Assembly: GCF_026241895.1 (NCBI RefSeq)
Contig: NZ_JAPJIV010000018.1
Coordinates: 80,716 to 144,715, forward strand
Source of the DNA: Pseudomonas sp. RIT-562
GTDB lineage: Bacteria > Pseudomonadota > Gammaproteobacteria > Pseudomonadales > Pseudomonadaceae
DNA length: 64,000 nt
Direction of reading: 5' to 3'
The translations under genes were made by a program, and so were the position numbers. A model generated the notes under the pieces. That model did no database searches. It was not told the DNA's origin and saw nothing but the letters and a program-made list of their open reading frames with translations. Positions 33,406-41,284 of the stretch are shown here, one piece after another (position 1 is the stretch's first letter; each line of letters begins with the position of its first letter).

Positions 33406-34607
33406 TGAGCGATATCGGTGTTTCAATCCGTAGCAACGGCAAGGCAATCCGCAGCGATTGGTTGATCCTGTCCATTATCAGCTTCAACTTTATCTCGTAC
33501 ATATGCAGTGGCTTGCCGCTTGCGGTGTTGCCGGGCTATGTCCTCAATGACCTGGGCCTGACCTCGGTTTTCGCCGGCGTGGTTATCAGCTCGCAATACC
33601 TGGCGACGCTCCTGGCCCGCCCCTTGGCCGGTGGTGTGGCCGATCGCCTGGGTGCCAAATACGCGGTTGTGTGCGGGTTCAGTGGCTTGATGTTGAGCGG
33701 CGCCCTGACGGCGCTCGCCATTATCCTGCCCACCCAACCCTGGTTGACCCTGACGCTATTACTGCTGGGGAGGCTGGTGTTGGGGGCGTCCACGGCCATG
33801 ATCTCCACGCCCTGCTGCACCTGGGCCATCGGGTTATGTGGTGCCCCGCGGGCGGCACAGGTCATGTCGTGGAACGGAATAGCGGCTTACGGCGGCACGG
33901 CTGTTGGCGCGCCACTGGGTGTGCTGCTGCGCAATTCGATGGGTATCGCCAGTGTGGGGTTGTGCACCGTGTTGCTTGGCTTGGCGTTCCTGCTTTTGGC
34001 TCTGGGCAAGCGCCCAGCGCCATTGGTTGCAGGCGCCCGTCTGGCATTTCACCGAGTCCTGTTCGCCGTCATGCCCAATGGCCTGGTCCTGGTTTGCAGC
34101 TCGGTGGGATTTGGCGGGCTTACGGCGTTCGTCGCACTGTATTTCGATAGTCTCGGCTGGGATTACGCCGCCTATTGCTTAAGTGGTTTCGGCGCAGGTT
34201 TTATCGTTGCCCGATTGTCGTCGCCAGGAATACTGCAGCGATTCAGAGGGTACAAAGTGGTGGGCGGCTGCCTGCTTGTGCAGACATTGGGCATGCTGCT
34301 GATATGGCTCGCGCCTTCGCCTGCGCTGGCCATTGCCGGCGGGGCGTTAACCGGGATAGGGGTGTCATGGGTCTATCCGGGGCTTGGGGTGGAGACTTTG
34401 GCTAGCACTCCGGCCGCGAACCGTAACTCGGCGCTCAGCGCCCTTTCATTATTCTTCGATATTGCAGTGGGGATGGCCGGTCCGGTGATGGGCCTGGTTG
34501 CGTCAGGTTTTGGTTTTGCTGCGATATTTCTCTGTGCAGCACTGATGTCGATGGGCGGGTTTCTGGTAGTGCTCTGCCTATGGCGGAAGGGGCGTATACG
34601 CGATTAG
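33405..34607 (+). CDS. MFS transporter, YfcJ/YhhS-like arabinose-exporter family
   Basis: 400 residues with about twelve membrane segments, MFS motif GGVADRLGAKYA near residue 75 and LGRLVLGASTAMI in helix 4-5. It resembles drug/sugar exporters of the YfcJ group. It ends the long operon that starts at 24700 or 26118 and may remove intermediates or products of the hydrolase encoded just before it (overlap TGATG). No terminator with a T-tract is visible; a short hairpin lies at 34734. Confidence 0.8.
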   Translation: MSDIGVSIRSNGKAIRSDWLILSIISFNFISYICSGLPLAVLPGYVLNDLGLTSVFAGVVISSQYLATLLARPLAGGVADRLGAKYAVVCGFSGLMLSGALTALAIILPTQPWLTLTLLLLGRLVLGASTAMISTPCCTWAIGLCGAPRAAQVMSWNGIAAYGGTAVGAPLGVLLRNSMGIASVGLCTVLLGLAFLLLALGKRPAPLVAGARLAFHRVLFAVMPNGLVLVCSSVGFGGLTAFVALYFDSLGWDYAAYCLSGFGAGFIVARLSSPGILQRFRGYKVVGGCLLVQTLGMLLIWLAPSPALAIAGGALTGIGVSWVYPGLGVETLASTPAANRNSALSALSLFFDIAVGMAGPVMGLVASGFGFAAIFLCAALMSMGGFLVVLCLWRKGRIRD

Positions 34608-34812
34608 TGTTAGTTGTTTAATAGCATACCTCTGTTTCACATAACTGACGTGCAAGTAAGCTCTCCGACGATCTGTCAGCGGGAAAATAACAGAACCAGC
34701 TATACCGCTATTGGCCGATTGCTGCGTGTCATGTCGGGTCGGAATCGACCCGAACCGAGCTCTCAGCGATATATACATAACTACAAGGAGTTCAGCGTTA
34801 TAAGAATTCGAC
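34608..34812. other. Non-coding gap between MFS and integrase genes
   Basis: 205 bp with no convincing gene. AT-richer than its surroundings. Holds one small perfect hairpin, TCGGGTCG-GAAT-CGACCCGA at 34734-34753, which may end transcripts from either side. Confidence 0.5.
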
Positions 34813-36267
34813 TTATGACGACGGCAGAGTCTCTGCGGCTGCGTAGTCTGGAAAGGACATCATCGACTCGACCGGAGGATGCTCGTAGGTTGAGGAAAGA
34901 ACGGCACTGAGCCGATCGCCCAACAGGTTCCAGGCGCTTTTCTTCTCTTCGGCATAGTCGTGATGCAGGTAATGACGCCTCACCCTAGAGCCGGCCAACA
35001 CATGATTTTGGCAGCGATCGATGACGTCCAGGCTGACCCCCAAGGCCTGCATCATGGTCGCGCCGGTACGGCGCAGGTCATGCGGGGTCCAGTCACCGTT
35101 CTGGCCGTCAGCAAGCACCAGGGTATCGTCATGACGCCGTCTAGAGAGGGCCTTACGGTTTTTGAACCGAGCCTGACGATCGCCGACCTGTTTGCTCACC
35201 ACTTTCACATCCACATGCCCATCATCCTGCTTGTTGGGAAAGCACCATTCAGAGTTTCCCGTCAGCGTCTTGAGTTCCTGAAAGAAATGCAGGGCAAATG
35301 ACGAGAGGAACACATGGTGGTCCTGTTTCTTGCCCCGGGTGCCTTTGACGTTTTCACTGGGGAGGAACCAGGTCTGCCGGTCAAGATCGACATTTTTCCA
35401 TTCGGCCTGGAGCAACTCGCCAATCCGGCACAGCGTACCCAGGCTGATCCAGAGTGCGAGTTGGGTTTCTTTCTTTAGCGGCCGTATGCCGTCGTATTTT
35501 TGCCCGGCGGGCAGGGCGTTGTAATCGGCAGTCATTTGCTGGAAGCGGTTGTGCAGTTCCAACAGCTCAGCCGGTGAAAGGATGCGGCTTCTTTCGGCCT
35601 CGTAGTCGGCTGGGATCAGAGGGGAGATGTCGACCAGTTCCGTCGGATCGCCCTCGATCAATAAGGCCCGCCAGGGCTGACGTTTTCTGGCCCAGCTGAA
35701 CATCTGAGTGAGGTCGGCGAAGAAACTGATGGCTTGCCGGTGAGCGCCGCGGTTGACCACGGCGCGGATCAGCGCCCGAACATCGTGTTCGGAGACGCTG
35801 CTCACCGCGGTCTTGCCGAGTGCCGGATAAAGGTCCTTGTTAAAGCGTCGTTGCAATTCAGCATTGCCATCTTTCCGCGCTACGCCATCCAGCAGCCACG
35901 CGCTGGCCAGATCCTGGACGGTCAGCGTTTTCACCTTCGTCGTTTTTACTTGTTCAGCCTCTACGTTAGTAGCGGCGTATGCCTGGGCCTTGGCGGTTTT
36001 CTTTTGCTCGCTGGGATTGATCTGCTCATCAATGAGCGCCCGGGCCTGGTTGCGGGCCTTGCGGATGTCCGTCAGGGATTTGCGCGGCCAGGTTCCGCAG
36101 GCGTACTCTTTGTTTTGATTGCCCCAGCGATAACGGTAGAAAAAGCTGACTGACACGCCGTCCTTGCGGACTGAGATTCGACCGGCGAGATTACCATCCT
36201 CGCGGAGGATCCGGCCGGCATCATTGACGGTCAGCGACTCAAGTTCTTTGATGGTGATTTTGGCCAT
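34813..36267 (-). CDS. int: Tyrosine recombinase, P4-type integrase
   Basis: 484 residues from ATG 36267 (GGGGAG upstream). N-terminal DUF4102-like arm-binding domain (to about 110), core-binding domain (about 120-220) and catalytic domain with Arg in LCRIGELL (about 300), HDLRRTG (about 410) and a final His...Tyr in CQNHVLAGSRVRRHY (about 430-445). All catalytic residues look intact. It reads away from the tRNA-Pro fragment 160 bp upstream, the standard arrangement for an int gene next to its attachment site. Long reading to 36348 is not needed. Confidence 0.9.
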   Translation of the reverse strand: MAKITIKELESLTVNDAGRILREDGNLAGRISVRKDGVSVSFFYRYRWGNQNKEYACGTWPRKSLTDIRKARNQARALIDEQINPSEQKKTAKAQAYAATNVEAEQVKTTKVKTLTVQDLASAWLLDGVARKDGNAELQRRFNKDLYPALGKTAVSSVSEHDVRALIRAVVNRGAHRQAISFFADLTQMFSWARKRQPWRALLIEGDPTELVDISPLIPADYEAERSRILSPAELLELHNRFQQMTADYNALPAGQKYDGIRPLKKETQLALWISLGTLCRIGELLQAEWKNVDLDRQTWFLPSENVKGTRGKKQDHHVFLSSFALHFFQELKTLTGNSEWCFPNKQDDGHVDVKVVSKQVGDRQARFKNRKALSRRRHDDTLVLADGQNGDWTPHDLRRTGATMMQALGVSLDVIDRCQNHVLAGSRVRRHYLHHDYAEEKKSAWNLLGDRLSAVLSSTYEHPPVESMMSFPDYAAAETLPSS

Positions 36268-36427
36268 GAAATGGACTCCCCCTACTTTTACCCCCACAAA
36301 AACGTCGGCTCTTGATGGACGTTCCTGGACTCTCGTAGAGCAGAACATCGCTGGAGCTCAAGTAAATACTAGCTTAGAAAAATCCAGAGTAAAATTTTGG
36401 AATCTTTCAAGAAGTATGAAAAAGGAG

Positions 36428-36472
36428 ATGGGGTGCTAGGGGTCGAGTGTTCGAATCACTCCGTCCCGACCA
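36428..36472 (+). other. Attachment site: 3' fragment of tRNA-Pro (anticodon GGG)
   Basis: From the anticodon loop on, the bases fit a tRNA: loop ATGGGGT (36428-36434), stem half GCTAG, 5-nt variable loop, T-arm GAGTG-TTCGAAT-CACTC (36445-36461), acceptor half CGTCCCG, A73 and CCA (36470-36472). G72 with A73 and anticodon GGG point to proline. No matching 5' half precedes it (AAGGAG cannot pair with GCTAG), so it is a 3' duplicate left by integration and not a functional tRNA. Confidence 0.8.
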
Positions 36473-36488
36473 TATTTTTCAATGACTT

Positions 36489-36517
36489 AGGCCAATGTTC
36501 ACAGCATTGGCCTTTTT
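36489..36517 (+). terminator. Rho-independent terminator behind the tRNA-Pro 3' end
   Basis: AGGCCAATG-N7-CATTGGCCT followed by TTTT. Seventeen bases after the CCA, as expected for the native tRNA-Pro terminator displaced by the island. Confidence 0.85.
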
Positions 36518-36715
36518 CATGTGCGTGACTTTTGCATGGCAGCAGTGCGGCTGCTATTCATCCGCTCCGCAAGGGCTTTCTTGCTGATACTGAAGCTTCC
36601 TCGCTTCGGCTGTTTGACAGGCGCTGACACGCTTGAGGGCGGTAGCAGACACTTCTTCAATGAGCCCTTGTTCTGCGAGGAAGTCGTCAAAGTCAGAACC
36701 GATGTGCTGACTCAT
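36517..36715 (-). pseudogene. Frameshifted and truncated HigA/XRE-type antitoxin gene
   Basis: From ATG 36715 the frame reads MSQHIGSDFDDFLAEQG and continues to about ARKLQ, the N-terminal pattern of HigA-like antitoxins that precede a helix-turn-helix. The frame then goes to nonsense and stops. One base over, the expected sequence resumes (SISKKALAERMNSSRTAA), the start of the helix-turn-helix, but it ends with a stop at 36517-36519 before the domain is complete. So one frameshift and loss of the C-terminal half are visible. No intact toxin gene is seen next to it. Confidence 0.65.
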
Positions 36716-36780
36716 GTGCCGTACCCCTAGATGAACACCCCCGCGCTCATGCAGAACCAATCGATCTCAACTTTCGCATC

Positions 36781-37467
36781 TCACGCCGGCGCAGCCACCG
36801 TAGACCGCCCAGGCTTGCAAAGGATCTCAAGTCGCGAGCCGCTGTAGCGGGATTCGCGGAATAGACGCCAGCGCCCGAACAAGCCGTAGACATGCATGAC
36901 TCGACCCTGCTCGCGATACCCCATGCGGATGTGCGCTCTCAGGGCTGGAATATTGTGCGTCTCACAGACGTTCACCACCTTGTTACAGCCTTGTGCTTGC
37001 ATGGCCTGCCACAGACAGATTTGGCCATCGACTGAAAGTGCCGTACCGAAGTAACGTCGCGTCATCTCGCCCCCGAACGCGAAGAATTCGCCGTCGTTGA
37101 CCGGGAACCAACAGCCGTAATAATGGCGATCATGGTAGTTGCGTTTGCTGCCCCAAATGAAAGCTACGGCATCACCCTTGTCGTCCACGTACATATGTCC
37201 GGTATACCCTTCGGCGGCCAGTTCGCGCATGGTTTCCACTCGGTCGCCAAAGTGCTTGGCGAACGCGTTCGCGTTCTGTGTATCGACCTCGACCATGCGT
37301 AATCCCGAATAGGGCCGGAGCTTTTGGGACGGAACCGATGTGGCCAGGTCACGCTCCATCCACAGTAACTCCCAGTGGAAAAACACATAACGCTTCCAGA
37401 GAACATTGAGGGTGCGACGCAGGCCTTTTTGTTTTATTCGGACTTTTAGCTGCTGCAATGCACTCAT
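36781..37467 (-). CDS. GNAT-like acyltransferase-fold protein
   Basis: 228 residues from ATG 37467, which has GGGAGGC upstream. The middle contains a GNAT-like beta core (GHMYVDDKGDAVAFIWG, about 95-111) and a late block NVCETHNIPALRAHIRMGYREQGRV (split as ALRAHIRMGYREQG, about 180-193), typical of GNAT motif B where a residue copies onto a neighbour helix. Many Trp and Tyr residues suggest a membrane-associated or polysaccharide-related donor. Substrate is unknown. Not connected to the island genes. Confidence 0.65.
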   Translation of the reverse strand: MSALQQLKVRIKQKGLRRTLNVLWKRYVFFHWELLWMERDLATSVPSQKLRPYSGLRMVEVDTQNANAFAKHFGDRVETMRELAAEGYTGHMYVDDKGDAVAFIWGSKRNYHDRHYYGCWFPVNDGEFFAFGGEMTRRYFGTALSVDGQICLWQAMQAQGCNKVVNVCETHNIPALRAHIRMGYREQGRVMHVYGLFGRWRLFRESRYSGSRLEILCKPGRSTVAAPA

Positions 37468-37717
37468 GCTGCCTCCCGGTGGAGTTAGGGGCGTTGTTTT
37501 AATGTGTTTATTGAGTGAATGCGCAATGGACAAGCAGTACCCGCCATTCAGGGGGTAAGCAGCTAACGGTCTGCAACCAATACGACTCTGAGATGAGGAG
37601 CCAACACGATCCATGCGCTTGAAGTGGGTATAGAACAGCGCAGCAAGTGCATGTCAAAAAGACCCCCGCAGTTTTGTAACAAATTATTCTGCGCCCCCGG
37701 AGCCTTGGGCGGGGCCT

Positions 37718-37945
37718 TCAATGAATCGTCTTAACCCTACGACTTTCACCAATCCTGATCCGATCCAACGCCCTGTTAAGCGCATCCAATGCATCGAGAA
37801 GGGCTTTTGCCTCAGCCTCTCTGCCATCTCCCCAAAGTCGCTCAACCATCCTGTTCAAGGCTTGGATTGATCGTTCAATGTCGGCAGCAGTCACCGCTGT
37901 CGTGTCTGCCGATTTTGTCTTCGACACTTTCAAAACCTCTGTCAC
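37718..37945 (-). CDS. Small hypothetical protein, translationally linked to the LysE-type gene
   Basis: 75 residues, highly charged and helical (IERSIQALNRMVERLWG; AKALLDALDALNRALDRIR), likely a coiled helix hairpin. GTG 37945 abuts the stop codon of the upstream exporter gene, so coupled translation is plausible; a second GTG at 37927 has AGAGG 8 nt upstream. No family recognised. Confidence 0.5.
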   Translation of the reverse strand: MTEVLKVSKTKSADTTAVTAADIERSIQALNRMVERLWGDGREAEAKALLDALDALNRALDRIRIGESRRVKTIH

Positions 37946-38566
37946 TCAAGCATGAATCGGCAAAGCCAAACCAAACGCCACAAAAAACCCACCACACACC
38001 TTATTAAACCGCCGCCCAGCCCTCGCTAACCAAGGCCGCACCCGATTCGCCGCACTCGCCACCATATACTCGACAATAAACTCCACCACCGCATACGTCA
38101 GTGCAATCGCCGCCGTCTGCGCAATGATGCTCCTGTGTGGATCAAGGAACGGCGGGATAAACGCAGTAAACAGCAACAGCGCCTTCGGATTCGACAGGGC
38201 CGACACCAGGCCCTGGCGGAACAACGACCAACGCCGGGAGCTCGTGGTCCCCGTCGACTCGAGATTGATCGGCGCAGACCGCCACAGCCCCCAGCCCAGC
38301 CAGATCAGATACAGCCCGCCCACCACCTTCAATACGGTAAACCAGGTAGCCGACGCCTGGATCAGCGCACCCAATCCCAGGGCGCACAGCGCGAGCACCA
38401 CCGCAAAGCCGAGCACGCCGCCCGAGATGGTGAACAGGGTTTTGCGACTGCCATGAATGGCGCCATGGGTCAGCACCAATAACGCATTCGGTCCTGGCAC
38501 GACGGCGATGCCGAAGCAGGTAATCAGGTACAGCAACCAGGTGTCGAATGGCATGATCAGATTCAC
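37946..38566 (-). CDS. LysE/RhtB-family amino acid exporter
   Basis: 206 residues with six predicted membrane segments and the family signature VVPGPNALLVLTHG (about 23-36) plus LSNPKALLLF (about 125). Exports amino acids such as homoserine, threonine or lysine analogues. Divergently transcribed from the LysR gene 38667, the usual arrangement of exporter and regulator (LysE/LysG). GTG 38566 or ATG 38554 may be the start. Confidence 0.88.
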   Translation of the reverse strand: MNLIMPFDTWLLYLITCFGIAVVPGPNALLVLTHGAIHGSRKTLFTISGGVLGFAVVLALCALGLGALIQASATWFTVLKVVGGLYLIWLGWGLWRSAPINLESTGTTSSRRWSLFRQGLVSALSNPKALLLFTAFIPPFLDPHRSIIAQTAAIALTYAVVEFIVEYMVASAANRVRPWLARAGRRFNKVCGGFFVAFGLALPIHA

Positions 38567-38666
38567 TATAGGTTAATGCAGGCCAGAATCTTGCGGATGA
38601 ACTGAATTCCTGAAAAGCGCATAATTCACATCTTAACCATTCGATTAACGAATAGAGGTGACGGCG

Positions 38667-39533
38667 ATGCCTGCCAGCGATTTGCAGATCGATTGGCTCA
38701 AGTGTTTTGTGGCGGTGGTGGATGCCGGTTCGCTGTCTGGCGCCGCTCACGAGATCAACCGATCACAGTCCGCCGTCAGCATGCAGATGAAGAAGCTGGA
38801 GGCTGCGCTGGGGCGGCAGCTGTTGAGTCGGGGGCCGAGGCATTTGCAACTGACGGATGATGGCCAGACGTTGCTGAGTTATGCCCGGCGCATGCTCGCG
38901 TTGCATGCCGAGACCCAGGCGGCGTTTCATGGTGAAGAGTTGTCTGGGCGAATCCGCCTGGGCGTCGCCGAGGACTATGCGGCCAGGTATCTGACTCCGC
39001 TGCTCAAGCGTTTTTCCCCGCGCTACGCCGGGGTGGAAATAGAACTGACGTGTGAGCAGTCGACTGCGCTTATCCCGCGTGTACGCAGTGGTGATCTGGA
39101 CCTGGCGCTGGTGTCCAGGGACTCTGCGCAAAGCGGCTCGTTTCTGTTCAAGGAACCGATGGTCTGGGTTGGCTCGCCGCAGTTCGAACTGTGGCGGCGC
39201 GACCCGGTGCCGATTGCGGTCTACGAAAGCGCGAGCCTGGCTCGGCTGTATGCGGTGAATTCGCTGACCCAGCGCGGGCGGCAGTTCAAGGTGGTCTACA
39301 ACAGCTCCAGTCTTGCCGGGCAGGTGGCGGCGGTGGAGGGTGGGCTGGCCATTGCGGCGATTACGCAGTGCACGGTGTCGGCTTCGCTCCAGGTGCTGGG
39401 CAGTGAGCACGGCCTGGGCAGCATTGAGCCGATGGAGGTGTCGGTTCTGCGGAGTCGGGCCTCTCGCGGGTCGAAAGCGGTCAATGGGCTGCATGCTTTT
39501 ATCATTGGTGCGCTACGACATCAGGTGGAGTGA
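38667..39533 (+). CDS. LysR-family regulator of the divergent exporter
   Basis: 288 residues. N-terminal winged HTH (about 7-65, GSLSGAAHEINRSQSAVSMQMKKLE) and periplasmic-binding-like effector domain. It is divergent from the RhtB exporter with a 100-bp gap, so it probably controls that gene. ATG 38667 is 8 nt from AGAGG; GTG 38658 is an alternative. Confidence 0.85.
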   Translation: MPASDLQIDWLKCFVAVVDAGSLSGAAHEINRSQSAVSMQMKKLEAALGRQLLSRGPRHLQLTDDGQTLLSYARRMLALHAETQAAFHGEELSGRIRLGVAEDYAARYLTPLLKRFSPRYAGVEIELTCEQSTALIPRVRSGDLDLALVSRDSAQSGSFLFKEPMVWVGSPQFELWRRDPVPIAVYESASLARLYAVNSLTQRGRQFKVVYNSSSLAGQVAAVEGGLAIAAITQCTVSASLQVLGSEHGLGSIEPMEVSVLRSRASRGSKAVNGLHAFIIGALRHQVE

Positions 39534-39554
39534 CCTGGCGGTGATCACTAGACG

Positions 39555-39587
39555 TGGCCCCAGCAGCGCGGCGTAATTGGTCCTAAA
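39555..39587 (+). promoter_or_regulatory. TauR-box-like direct repeat (permease)
   Basis: TGGCCCCAG at 39555 and TGGTCCTAA at 39578, 23 bp apart, 126 bp before the permease. Same spacing as at 48526 and 54978. Confidence 0.55.
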
Positions 39588-39712
39588 AAATTCGGCACTC
39601 CCGGAAGACACTGCTCAGGCAGCCAGGGTCGCTTCCCCTACCAGCAAGATCGATGACTGACTGCTTCTGTACTGACTTTCAACCTAAAATAATAACGAAT
39701 GGGGTGAGCAGC

Positions 39713-41143
39713 ATGTCCGTACCTCAACAAACCCGAGCGGAGAACGCCAAGGGCGGCCTGCAATCGGGTCTCAAGCAACGTCACATGGCCATGATCGCCC
39801 TGGGTGGTGTCATCGGTGCCGGACTGTTCGTCGGCAGCGGAGTGGTCATCCAGTCTGCGGGGCCTGCGGCCCTGTTGTCCTTCCTGGTCACCGGCGTACT
39901 GGTCATCCTGATCATGCGCATGCTCGGCGAAATGGCCTGCGCCCTGCCGACCGTGGGATCGTTCTACGAATATGCACGCATGGCCTGGGCCGATCATAAG
40001 CAGACCAGCCAACTGGCCGGTTTTCTTACCGGTTGGATGTACTGGTATTTCTGGGTCATCGTCGTCGCGGTGGAGGCGGTGGCTGGCGCCTCGCTTATCC
40101 AGTTCTGGCTGCCGGACGTACCGGCTTGGGGCATCAGCCTGACGCTCATGATTGTGCTGACCCTGACGAACCTGTGCTCGGTCGCGTCCTTCGGTGAGTT
40201 CGAGTTCTGGTTCTCCTCGATCAAAGTCGCAGCCATTATGGTTTTCCTGTTGTTGGGTGGGCTGTATCTGCTAGGCATGTGGCCGACCGAAACCCATCAC
40301 GGGCTGAGTTCGATGCTCAGTCACGGCGGCTTCATGCCCAACGGCATCGGCCCGGTGTTGACTGGGGCGGTGGCGGCGACGGGATTCTATTTCGGTGCGG
40401 AGATTGTCACCGTGGCGGCTGCCGAATCTGCCGATCCGGTGCGCTCGGTCGCCCGAGCCACCAATTCGGTGATCACCCGCGTGCTGTTCTTCTATGTCGG
40501 CTCGATCCTGCTGGTGGTCACCCTGGTCCCTTGGAACTCGCCGGCCATGCTCACCCCGTATTCCAGCGCTCTGGCAGCCATGGGCTTCGACTGGGCCGCG
40601 CACGTGATGAACGCCATCGTGCTGACCGCCGTGTTGTCCTGCCTGAACTCGGGCATCTATGCGTCTTCGCGCATGCTGTTCGCACTGACCAAACGCGGTG
40701 ACGCACCGCGCAGCCTGGCCAAGCTGTCCCCCAGTGGCGTACCCCGTCGTGCAATCTTCTTCGGCACGCTGTTCGGTTATCTGTCGGTGGTGATGTCGTA
40801 CATATCGCCGGACACCATCTTCGCCTTTCTGGTCAATTCCTATGGCACCGTGGCGATCTTCGTCTATGTGCTGATCGCCCTGTCCCAGCTGCGCTTGCGT
40901 GCGAAGCTCGAGCGTGAGGCGCCGGAAAAACTCAAGGTGCGGATGTGGTGTTATCCGTACCTGACTTACGTCGCCATCTTCGGCATGCTCGGCATCGTCA
41001 CCGGCATGGCTTTCATCCCGGAGCAACGCATGCCGCTGGCGTTGGGCGTCGTCAGCCTGGCGATTCTGATTCTGGCGTTCATTACTCGCACCATCTGGCG
41101 GCGACTCAAGGGGCTGCCGGAAGTCATACCGGTTAACAGCTAG
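39713..41143 (+). CDS. Amino acid permease, GabP/AroP (APC) family; candidate taurine uptake
   Basis: 476 residues with twelve membrane segments. It starts with the AAT-family block KQRHMAMIALGGVIGAGLFVG (split as LKQRHMAMIALGGVIGAGLF) at about 20-40 and has FSSIKVAAI near 185 and the motif SCLNSGIYASSRML near 310, as in GABA and aromatic permeases. The TauR-like repeats upstream and nearness to tpa/xsc suggest it imports taurine or a related beta-amino acid. ATG 39713 has GGGGTGAG upstream. A strong terminator follows. Confidence 0.82.
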   Translation: MSVPQQTRAENAKGGLQSGLKQRHMAMIALGGVIGAGLFVGSGVVIQSAGPAALLSFLVTGVLVILIMRMLGEMACALPTVGSFYEYARMAWADHKQTSQLAGFLTGWMYWYFWVIVVAVEAVAGASLIQFWLPDVPAWGISLTLMIVLTLTNLCSVASFGEFEFWFSSIKVAAIMVFLLLGGLYLLGMWPTETHHGLSSMLSHGGFMPNGIGPVLTGAVAATGFYFGAEIVTVAAAESADPVRSVARATNSVITRVLFFYVGSILLVVTLVPWNSPAMLTPYSSALAAMGFDWAAHVMNAIVLTAVLSCLNSGIYASSRMLFALTKRGDAPRSLAKLSPSGVPRRAIFFGTLFGYLSVVMSYISPDTIFAFLVNSYGTVAIFVYVLIALSQLRLRAKLEREAPEKLKVRMWCYPYLTYVAIFGMLGIVTGMAFIPEQRMPLALGVVSLAILILAFITRTIWRRLKGLPEVIPVNS

Positions 41144-41168
41144 TCATTACGATTCGCCAATGTTGTTA

Positions 41169-41196
41169 AGAAAAGTCGCCGCTCGGCGACTTTTCT
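41169..41196 (+). terminator. Rho-independent terminator after the permease gene
   Basis: AGAAAAGTCGCCG-CT-CGGCGACTTTTCT, a 13-bp perfect stem followed by GTTTT; also serves the convergent CobT-like gene. Confidence 0.85.
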
Positions 41197-41284
41197 GTTT
41201 TCGCCGAGCGTCGAGCGCCGAGCGCCGAAACACCTACGCCCATGCGGATCGGACCAAATAGACTGAGGGAGGGAAAAACGAGGA

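Larger units (their letters stand above)
1..36472. mobile_element. Probable integrated genomic island carrying resin-acid catabolism (right end only)
   Basis: A tyrosine integrase gene (34813-36267) lies just inside a 45-bp sequence identical in layout to the 3' half of a tRNA-Pro gene (36428-36472), followed by a rho-independent terminator. When an element integrates into a tRNA 3' end, the intact tRNA stays at one end and a 3' fragment is left at the other; here the fragment reads on the plus strand, so the element should lie to its left. That makes the whole dit-type catabolic block candidate cargo. The left end and the intact tRNA-Pro are outside the window, so the extent is inferred. It is also possible that only the segment next to the integrase was imported. 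Confidence 0.5.

Noticed and set aside
36428..36472. Functional tRNA-Pro gene
   Set aside because: Only the anticodon loop to CCA is present; bases before it do not pair as anticodon stem, D-arm or acceptor.
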